A DNA stretch of 64,000 nt from Cyanobacteria bacterium SBLK (GTDB taxonomy: Bacteria; Cyanobacteriota; Cyanobacteriia; Cyanobacteriales; Spirulinaceae). This document shows positions 27,201-34,800 of the stretch, one piece after another. The notes under the pieces are model-generated. The model ran no database searches, was not told the origin of the DNA, and saw only the letters and a list, made by a program, of their open reading frames with translations. Positions within the stretch are counted from its first letter, which is position 1. Each line of letters opens with the position of its first letter. Where the stretch lies: contig JAGHZQ010000048.1 of NCBI GenBank assembly GCA_017746715.1, forward strand, positions 62,001-126,000. The letters run 5' to 3'. A program made the translations under genes and the position numbers.

Positions 27201-28683
27201 GGCCCGGCAATATTTCAGTCCCTACGTTTATGGCAATGGCGACCCCCTCACGGGGATCGATCCCGATGGAGAAGGATTCTTTGCCATCTTGGGAATAATC
27301 ATTGGGGTTGCCGCAGGTGCGTTGATGGGAGGAGCGATCGTTAACGACAGTTTTAACCCCGCGAGTTGGGATTGGAGTTCTGGCAAAACTTGGGCGGGAC
27401 TAGTGGGTGGCGGTCTCCTCGGCGGTGCGGCGGCCGGGATCGGCGTGGCTGCTGGAGGCGCGATCGCGGCATCGGCTCTGGGAACGTTCGGCCAAACCGT
27501 CGCACAGATGGCGGTTGCGGGCGGTATTATGGGGGTGATGAATGCCTCCTTTACCGCGATGGCTGGGGGCAATATTAGCGATGTTGCGGCTGCTTTTGGC
27601 TTGGGCTTTGCCCAAGGGGCTTTCTTTGCCATTCCGGGGGTTGGTGCAGTCGGTTTAGCGGGTTCGCTGACCTACAATACCTATCAGGTCATTAGCGATC
27701 CCTCCATTGAGAGCGGTATTCAATTGGGAATGGATATTCTCGCTTTGGGGATGCTGGCAGGAATGCGCCTGAGCCAAGGCGGGAAGCGATCGGCCTCCCG
27801 AGGGGGTTGTAGTTCCTGTGCTTGCTCTTCCTTTGTCGCCGGGACTGAAGTGGCAACGGCGGAAGGAGAAAAAGCGATCGAAGAGATTGCCGTGGGAGAT
27901 TTAGTTCTGGCTTATAACGAGGACACTGGGGAGGAGGGAGAATATCCCGTCAGCCAGCTATTGAGACGTACTGCCCTCGAATCTGTCATCCTCACCGTGG
28001 GAGATGAAACCGTTACCACGACCCCAGAACACGAATTTTATACCGCTAACGGTTGGGTGGAAGCGGAACATTTACACGAGGGCGATACTTTAGTTCGACT
28101 CGGGGGCAAAACCGCGATGGTGACCGACGTGGAGAAGCATCAAGATAGCACGCGAGTCTACAATTTCGAGGTCGATGAAGCTCACACTTATTATGTCTCC
28201 CGCCAAGAATTGCTCGTTCACAATCCCAAGGGTTGCGGATGGGTCAGCGAAGGCGGAAAACACGGACGAACCAAGCAATTCTCTGAGAAACTTATCGTCG
28301 AAAGCAATCACTTTCCCGCCGCCGATTCTTATAAGGGAACGCCCTATAAAGTGTCGCGCGATCGCATGCCCGCCGTGACCATGGATTATGACGATCATCG
28401 CATTGCTCGCTCGACGGGTTCGTCAAATGCAGCTAAAAAATGGCGGCAAAAACAAAACCAATTTATGAAGAATGGTCAATATGACAAAGCGATGGGGATG
28501 GATATCCGGGATATGAAGAATATCACCCTCAGTTCGACGGGAAATAGCACCCATCTCAAAAATGGGATGACAGATGCCATCAAATATGCCCAGAGTTTGG
28601 GCTTCTTGGATAATGCTCAAACCGCTCGACTTATTAAACTTGCCGGTACACCCAATACGACACCGTACAAAAAGTTCTACTAA
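21286..28683 (+). CDS. giant SpvB/FG-GAP/RHS polymorphic toxin with Hint and C-terminal nuclease-like domain (copy 1)
   Basis: A 2465-residue toxin-type protein. Order: hydrophobic segment near 69-90 (ALALGFIFFSFFPIW); SpvB/TcdB-type domain about 105-400 (NGNGGATYAIPIEVPPGING); seven FG-GAP/VCBS repeats about 420-785 (ADVNGDGLADVVGFG); RHS/YD repeats about 1270-1700; two predicted membrane helices near 1780-1805 and 1855-1876; RHS core about 1895-2000 (DQLGSTTLVTDAQ, RPKFTGKEYD, GRFLTPDPARQY); a Gly/Ala-rich hydrophobic stretch; a Hint autoprocessing domain from about Ser2182 (SSFVAGTEV) to Asn2313 (LLVHN). The last 152 residues carry E2339-x-x-H2342 (ESNHFPA) and H2371 (DYDDHR), resembling HNH/Tox-HNH-EHHH-type nucleases. 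The shell normally encapsulates the toxin. No immunity gene lies directly downstream. Start could also be ATG 21358. Confidence 0.93.
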   Translation: MIQNLLAIFGSKLIWVVSTFSPSVMNESQRTNSSIPQTAKQGHGDRVAPTSQSLNFEEVWQHLRPLALALGFIFFSFFPIWQLWDNSFAPSALASPAPSAKVGTTPGEFAVNGNGGATYAIPIEVPPGINGVQPNLSLVYNSQQGNGLLGVGWELAGLSAIARCGKNLATDGEIGGINFDEDDRFCFDGQRLMAIRGSYGADGTEYRTERETWVRAISHTEGGKNGPRSFTLTTQDGHQMEFGTSEDAKILAEGRSDGAVQVWALNKISDRNGNFVEISYQQDSSRLDPTIRGAFLGYFPTEIRYTGNSDAKISPLRVVEFKYENRNDKIVAYIGGSKAETTQRLARIKTYVDLDGNNIATAANLVKEYRLSYEYAPVTGRSIITQLEECDAAGVCLPATNFAYQQGERKFSPQRLWIDRFGYGQGWRIDKNPRMTADVNGDGLADVVGFGNDGVEVSVSNGEDFERDSIWVEDFSYNKNWRTEKHPRMMADVNGDGLSDVVGFGNNGVEISTSKGTSFNQRNRWIDWFGYNANEWRIEKHPRMMADVNGDGLADVVGFGDPGVWISFSTGRDFTPRDLLVGDFGYNQSWRVDRHPRMMADVNGDGLADVVGFGSNGVRVSLSTGRSFKYASLWLNEFGYNQSWRVDRHPRMMADVNGDGLADVVGFGDEGVWVSLSTGTSFKSRELWVSDFGYNQNWRVEKHPRMMVDVNGDGLTDVVGFGYNGVEVSLSTGTSFEKRSRWISEYGGWNQDRYLQEMADVNGDGIADVVGFGDRGVLVSVSEAKSELLTEIVDGLQGKISIEYKPLTDKTVYTKGSGATYPEVDAQPPIYVVSRYEMAESADNPSNTFVYENQYEGAKTDFERGWLGFEKTILIDRQNETKTITTYHTDFPLLGMVAAREIRDSSDRLLEKISSSYESSKSGSLYKFWETGVAMDYYTDGKHSYTLERTYEYDKNHQNAIVIADLGDVEDPDDDVYTCLAYYFGGGNSWWKSFFPLEQKVVKSAEGCGNFGSWNEATDLRWEQFYYDTRMNLTSHDRWQDRNGFYGSTGSWLTSDTAYDECGNVITQTDSADRTSEIVYEDKYHTFPELTIAPPAQSGETRLEVRTEYEPKFGIKTKVIDVNGNTSMLIADSDIDGFGRILAIQGIKPDSQDLVTLQKNEFIAENSGMSLKTWYRTQWDGNNTPDETWLWGREYIDGLGRTYKTELEGDGGQTILTTAEFNAIGQTSKESLSHYAGESQHFLRYEYDIRGELVKTTDPIGAVTQIDRDRQYDKREITYSVADPRDDSSGSNFVESLLKNTSRGWMQAEQQADGGNSSYTYDRLGQVISMTDPLGQKTEIVYNSLGQVLSETTPETGTTQYIYNENGEVIRQIDANNQEIRFRFDALGRPIAKDIYGSTSSIPVRIEDYEYDTVGVKNGKGALTKILVRELDRDETIILTTNFSYNNRGEIETEKVEVVDGNSNMGNYTTRYTYDAVGRPDTMTYPDGSVVRYTYNDAGELYTVELRDTGESNFSTYATYENYTALGEIGKVTYNRNQVESNYTYDAVGRITDSTTKKGAHTYFDFDYTWNKANKILAIRDNAGQGLNQNFGYDTMGRLIQAKGEPYEDLSYQYDRAGNITKRNDTTYAYKSDKKHQLAAATYDANGNTVAYESWTYTYDPENHLRRVEKDSNLVNKFAYDDSGSRLKKVEADGTTTYYVAPFYEVVTQPDNSQIHTKYIVGSQGAVAAISKNGSNVNLVAAIKGNSAALEASFYDPHSWGGLAKFLGAKFTQLSLNGNLAEALIIFAFVSWLAVALGLWFYRLWREASPESGLGRSRAIAARSLASIGSLSPFSAEKLTASENKGWLLKVWYRPVSFSLALISFASMSLSSAGMLAQLTPGANGPGYPVAGQVLYFHYDQLGSTTLVTDAQANAVSQVNYEPYGAIAKSSSGEDAFRPKFTGKEYDSNSELYYFGSRYYDGHLGRFLTPDPARQYFSPYVYGNGDPLTGIDPDGEGFFAILGIIIGVAAGALMGGAIVNDSFNPASWDWSSGKTWAGLVGGGLLGGAAAGIGVAAGGAIAASALGTFGQTVAQMAVAGGIMGVMNASFTAMAGGNISDVAAAFGLGFAQGAFFAIPGVGAVGLAGSLTYNTYQVISDPSIESGIQLGMDILALGMLAGMRLSQGGKRSASRGGCSSCACSSFVAGTEVATAEGEKAIEEIAVGDLVLAYNEDTGEEGEYPVSQLLRRTALESVILTVGDETVTTTPEHEFYTANGWVEAEHLHEGDTLVRLGGKTAMVTDVEKHQDSTRVYNFEVDEAHTYYVSRQELLVHNPKGCGWVSEGGKHGRTKQFSEKLIVESNHFPAADSYKGTPYKVSRDRMPAVTMDYDDHRIARSTGSSNAAKKWRQKQNQFMKNGQYDKAMGMDIRDMKNITLSSTGNSTHLKNGMTDAIKYAQSLGFLDNAQTARLIKLAGTPNTTPYKKFY

Positions 28684-28703
28684 CCCACGAGCGCCATTTT
28701 TAG

Positions 28704-28756
28704 GAGCGATCGCATTATCAGTCTCTGGGAGAGAGTTAAAAATAGTGCGATCGCTC
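28704..28756 (+). terminator. hairpin after RHS copy 1, possible terminator
   Basis: GAGCGATCGCA (28704-28714) and TGCGATCGCTC (28746-28756) are exact 11-bp complements built around HIP1 sites, with a 31-nt loop, 20 bp after the stop codon. There is no T-run after it, so intrinsic termination is uncertain. Confidence 0.3.
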
Positions 28757-28845
28757 TCCTATTCTCAGCTATATCTAAGATAAAAATATCTTAATCTCTT
28801 TTTAATATTAAGAAATATAAATCAACAAAATTGTAGTCTTGTTTC
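28747..28845 (+). promoter_or_regulatory. conserved leader of RHS toxin gene 2
   Basis: Counterpart of 21187-21285, with the same TTAATATTAA palindrome (28802-28811) and the same spacing to the ATG. No clear Shine-Dalgarno sequence is seen before either gene. The match fits duplication of the complete gene plus promoter. Confidence 0.6.
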
Positions 28846-31800
28846 ATGATACAAAAACAACTAGCTACCGACCGTAGCGAAGTGTTTTCCGTATCTACCC
28901 CTTTCCCATCCCTCATGAACGAGAATCAGAGTGCAAACTCCCCCATTTCCCAACCGGCAAAGAGCGAACGCTGCGATCGCATCGTCCCTGCCAGCCAACA
29001 AAATCGCTTCGAGGGCGGTTGGCAGCACCTAAAACCCCTCGCCCTCGCCTTGGGGTTTATCTTCTTCTCGTTTTTCCCTATCTGGCAGTTGTGGGACAAT
29101 AGTTCAATCCCTTCAGCACTGGCAAGTCCTGCACCCAGCGCTCGCGTCGGTACCATCGCGGGAGATTTTGCCGTCAATGGGAATGGAGGAGCAAACTATA
29201 CGATTCCCATCGAAGTTCCCCCCGGAATCAACGGGGTACAGCCGAATATCTCCTTGGTCTACAACAGCCAGCAGGGGAATGGGTTGTTGGGGATGGGTTG
29301 GGAACTCGCGGGACTCTCGGCGATCGAGCGATGCGGGAAAATTATCGATACTGATGGGGTTAAAGGGGGAATTAACTTCGACAGTAACGATCGCTTCTGC
29401 TTTGACGGACAGCGACTGATGGCGGTCAGTGGGAGTTACGGAGCCAACGGAACGGTTTATCATACAGAACGGGAGACATGGATTAAAGCGACATCCTACG
29501 GCAGTCAAAACGGGCCGCAATATTTCGAGATCGTCACCAAAGACGGTCACGTGATGGAATTTGGGAAAACGAGCGATTCGCGGATGCTGGCGACAGGGCG
29601 ATCGGACAATGCAGTGCAGATTTGGGCCTTGAATGAGATCGGCGATCGCAATGGCAACACGGTAAAAATCAGCTACGAACCGAGTACGAGTCAAGCGGTA
29701 ACGGAATATCCCACAGAAATTCGCTACACGGGTCATCCCGGAATCGAACGCTACAGTGATTCGGGGCTCGGCTTCACGAGTGTCCCCGGACTAGCTCCCG
29801 AGGGAACGATTCAACCCTTGCGCTTGGTGAAATTCGAGTATGAAGGGCGCAGCGATGACATGATGGGGTACGTGGGAGGATCGAAAACAGAAACAACAAA
29901 GCTACTATCGCGAATTAAAACCTATGTTGATTTGGACGGAGATGGAAATAATATTGCAACAGCAACGAACTTGGTCAAAGAATATCGCCTGAGTTACGGA
30001 TACAACACGGTGAGCGGACGGAGTTTATTAACGCAACTGAAAGAATGCGATGCAATAGGAACGTGTTTGCCTGCAACTGCTTTTAACTATGAGAGTGGAG
30101 ATTTCGCATTTAGTCAGCCTAGTCAATGGACAGCCGGATTTGGATATGACGATGGGGGATGGCGTGCAGACAAAAATCCTAGAATGACAGCCGATGTGAA
30201 TGGAGATGGTTTGGCCGATGTGGTAGGTTTTGGAAATGGTGGCGTTTGGATTGCGACATCGAATGGGACGGGTTTTGATAGTGGAGGAAAATGGATAAGT
30301 GATTTTGGTTATGATGCAGGAGGATGGCGTAACAATACGCATTTGCGAATGACGGCGGATGTGAATGGAGATGGTTTGGCTGATATCGTGGGTTTTAAAA
30401 ATTATGGCGTTTGGGTCGCCACGTCAAATGGGACGGGTTTTGATGGTAAAGGAAAATGGATCGATGGATTTGGGAGTAGTGCAGGATGGGATATACAAGA
30501 AAATCCACGAATGATGGCGGATGTGAATGGAGATGGTTTGGCCGATGTGGTGGGTTTTGGCAATAGTGGCGTTTTTGTCGCAACATCGAATGGGACGGGT
30601 TTTAATAGTACAGAAAAATGGATCGGTGATTTTGGTTATGATGCAGGAGGATGGCGTACCGATAAAAATCCACGAATGATGGCGGATGTCAATGGAGATG
30701 GCTTAGCCGATGTGGTGGGTTTTGGGAATAATGGCGTTTTGGTCGCGACATCAAATGGGCAAGGTTTTAATCCCGCAGAACAATGGATAGCCGGATTTAG
30801 TTATGACGACGGGGGATGGCGTACCGATAAAAATCCACGAATGATGGCGGATGTCAATGGAGATGGCCTAGCCGATGTGGTAGGTTTTGGGAATGCAGGC
30901 GTTTGGATCGCGACATCAAATGGGACGGGTTTTGATAGTGGAGGAAAATGGATAAGTGATTTTGGTTATGATGCAGGAGGATGGCGTAACAATACGCATT
31001 TGCGAATGATGGCGGATATCAATGGAGATGGCTTAGCCGATGTCGTGGGTTTTAAAAATTATGGCGTTTGGGTCGCCACGTCAAATGGAACAGGTTTTAA
31101 TAGCGTAGCAAAACTGATAGATGAATTTGGGAGTAGTGCAGGATGGGATATGACAGAAAATCCCAGAATGATGGCAGATGTTAGTGGAGATGGTATTGCC
31201 GACGTGGTGGGTTTTGGGAATAATGGCGTTAATGTGGCGCTCTCGAAAGGTAAAAGCAATCTCCTGACGACCATCACCAACGGACTCGGTGGAGTCACCC
31301 AAATCGAATACAAACCTTTAACCGATAGTACGGTTTATAGCAAAGAAGTCACGGAAACTGAAAATAATAATAGTTCGACTTCAGCCGATGGTTTGGGGAG
31401 CAATGATTTAACAGTACGGGGGAGTATCTCCTCGAGTAGCGACGAGGATTGGTTTGCCTTTGATATTCCATCCTCTCGGAATCTGACAATTTCTGTAGCG
31501 ATCGCCAACGGTCAAGATTTGGATTGGTATCTTTACCAAGAATCGGATCCGTCCCAACCGGTAACGCGCGGTTTCACAACCAATAATCCCGAAAAAGGAA
31601 CTTATAACGCGACAAACCCCGGTCGCTATTACCTAAAAGTCAATGGTTGGCAAGGGGCAACGGGGGACTATACTTTAACTTTGCAAGCGTCAGATTCCAT
31701 TGTGAAGGTGCAAACTCCCCTCTATGTGGTGTCTCGGCATACAATTAAGGATAAAGCCAGCAGTCCCACCAATACTTTTATCTACGACCATCAATACGAA

Positions 31801-34800
31801 GGGGCAAAAATCGATCGCCATCGCGGTTGGTTGGGATTTGGCAAAACCATTCTCGTCGATCGCCAAAATCAAACCCGAACCGTCAGCATCCACCATACCG
31901 ATTTTCCCCTCTTGGGAGTCATCGCCGAGCGGGAAATTTGGGATCTGCAACATGAAGGGCGCTTATTGAACAAAACCGATTCCAGTTACCAGACTTCCAA
32001 GGATGGAAACGGGGTCTATAAGATGTGGGAGACTGAGGTTGAGATTGAAGAATATACCGAGGGAACGCACAACTATACCCTCAAACGAGCTTACGAATAC
32101 GATAGCGAGTATAAAAATCCGATTCGTATCTCCGATTTGGGAGATACAGGCACCTCTGATGACGACCTGTATACCTGCATTGCCTACCATGCAGGAACGG
32201 GATCGAACTGGTGGAAGGGCTTCTTCCCCACCCAACAAAAAATCGTGACGAGCGAGACGGGTTGTAGTAACTTCAATAGCTGGAATGCCACAACCGATCT
32301 GCGTTGGAAGCGCTTTAGCTATGACGATCGCATGAATGCGATCGCTCAGGATAACTGGCAGGATAAAAACAGTCCGACTAACACGACAGGGCAATGGATA
32401 AGCTCAACCATCGCCTACGATACCTATGGGAATGTCACCAGCATGAGCGATCCTTCGGGCAATACGAGCGCGATCGCCTATGATGCGAAATATCATACCT
32501 TTCCCGTTCGTCAAACCGCACCTTTGGTCAATACGACCTTAGAAGTCAGCACCGAATACGAGCCGAAATTTGGCATCAAAACCAAAGCGATCGATGTCAA
32601 TGGCAATACATCCATGGCGATCGCCGATAGCGATATTGATGGATTCGGTCGCATCTTAGCCATCCAAGGCATCAAACCCGACAGCTCGGATCTCGTGACC
32701 TTACAAAAGAACGAGTTTACCGCCGAAAGTAACGGGATGTCCGTCAAAACATGGTATCGCACCCAATGGGAGGGGAATAATCTCCCCGATAGTACGTGGC
32801 TTTGGGATCGGGAGTACATCGACGGGCTAGGACGCAGCTATAAAACCGAATCCCAAGGCGATCGCGGTAAAATCGTCACCAATCGCATTGAATTCAACAC
32901 CAAGGGAGAAACGAGCAAAGAATCCCTCCCTTACTATGCCGGAGAGAACCAATATTTTCTAACTTACGAGTACAACACTTTCGGAGAGATCGTAAAGACC
33001 ACCGATCCAATTGGTGCGGTAACGGAAATGGATTACAATCGCTTGAGCGATCGTCGCCAGATTACTTATTACGTCGCCGATCCTCGAGAGAACGCGAACG
33101 GGACTCAACTCGTCAAATCCGTTGTCAAAAGCACCTCTCGCGGTTGGTTAAATGAAGAAAAGCAAGCCGATGATGGAGAGTCTTCCTATACTTACGATCG
33201 CCTCGGACAAGTGACGGCAATGACCGATCCCCTCGAACAAACCACAGAAATTGTCTATAGCTCCTTGGGACAAGTGCTTTCGGAAACAACCCCAGAAACG
33301 GGAACGAACCAATACACCTACAATGAAAATGGTGAAATCGTCCAGCAATTCGATGCCCAATATCAAAGAACCGTGCTGGGTTTTGATGCTTTGAGTCGCC
33401 CAACCTTCAAGCGGATTTACAAAGACGGCTTTGTTGTGAGGAATGAAGACTACCAATACGACACTGTCGGGGTTAAAAATGGCAAAGGCGCACTGACTGA
33501 AACTATTGTCCGAGAAAAAAATACGAGCGGACAGTCGGAGATAACAGTGAGGACCAGCTTCTCCTACAATAATCGCGGCGAGATCGAAACCGAAAAAGTG
33601 GAAATCGATACCGATGGCGATGGCAATCTGGAAAGCTATACGACCCAATATACCTACGATGCCGTCGGTCGCCCCCACACCATGACCTATCCCGATGGCG
33701 CGATCGTCCGCTATGCCTATAACGATGGCGGCGAACTCTATACCGTCGAACTGAAAGACACCGGAGAAAGTAACTTTACTCCCTACGCCACTTACGAGAA
33801 CTATACTGCCCTCGGAGATATTGGCAAAGTCACTTACAATCGCAACCAAGTCGAGTCGAACTACACCTACGATGCAGTCGGACGCATTACCGACAGCAGG
33901 ACGCGAAAGGGCGCTCATACTTACTTTGACTTCGACTACACTTGGAATAAAGCCAATAAAATCCTCGCCATTCGCGACAATGCCGGGCAAGGACTCAATC
34001 AAAACTTCAGCTACGACATCATGGGACGGCTGAGCGGAGCCAGTGGCGATCCCTATGCAGATCTGAGGTACGAATACGATCGCGCGGGAAATATCACCAA
34101 ACGCAACGATACGACCTACGCTTATAAATCTGACAAGAAGCATCAACTGGCATCGGCGACCTATGATGTCACGGGGAACACCACGCAGTGGGGGGCTTGG
34201 GCGTATACTTACGATGCCGAAAATCACTTGCGCCGAGTTGAGAAAAATTCGGTCATGGTGAATGAGTTTACCTATGACGACTCGGGCAGTCGCCTGAAAA
34301 AGGTGGAAGCAGATGGGACGACAACCTACTATGTTGCGCCTTTTTACGAGGTGGTCGCTCAGCCGGATAACGCGCAAATTCACACCAAATATATTATTGG
34401 CTCCCAAGGTGCCGTTGCCGCCATCTCGAAAAATGGCAGTAATGTCAACCTCCTCGCTGCGGTTCGGGGAAATGGTGCGACCTTGGAAGCCGACCTCTAC
34501 GATCCCCATTCTTGGGGCGGCGTGGCGAAATTCTTAGGAGCGAAATTTACGCAACTTTCCTTTAATGGCAATCTGGCGGAAGCTCTCGTTATCTTTGCGT
34601 TCGTCGGCTGGCTGGCTTGCGCTTTGGGTCTTTGGTTCTATCGTCTCTGGCGCTCTGCCTCTCCTGAAAGCGGTTTGGGTCGCTCTCGGGCGATCGCGGC
34701 TCGATTCCTTGCAGAAATGGGGAGCTTGTCTCCCTTTAGTGCCGATCGCTTAACGGCATCTCAGAGCAAAGGCTGGCTTTTGCAAGTTTGGCATCGTCCC

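Noticed and set aside
27823..28224. A splicing intein inside the RHS proteins
   Set aside because: The Hint domain is at the end of the shell, right before the toxin, with Ser at the start and Asn-Pro at the end and no flanking extein. It is a pretoxin Hint for cleavage, not a splicing intein.
33148..34509. Long minus-strand open frame (453 codons) antisense to RHS copy 2
   Set aside because: It mirrors the RHS/YD repeats; a similar antisense frame (25444-26457) exists in copy 1. Codon bias and repeats of the plus-strand gene explain it, and it has no recognisable protein pattern.
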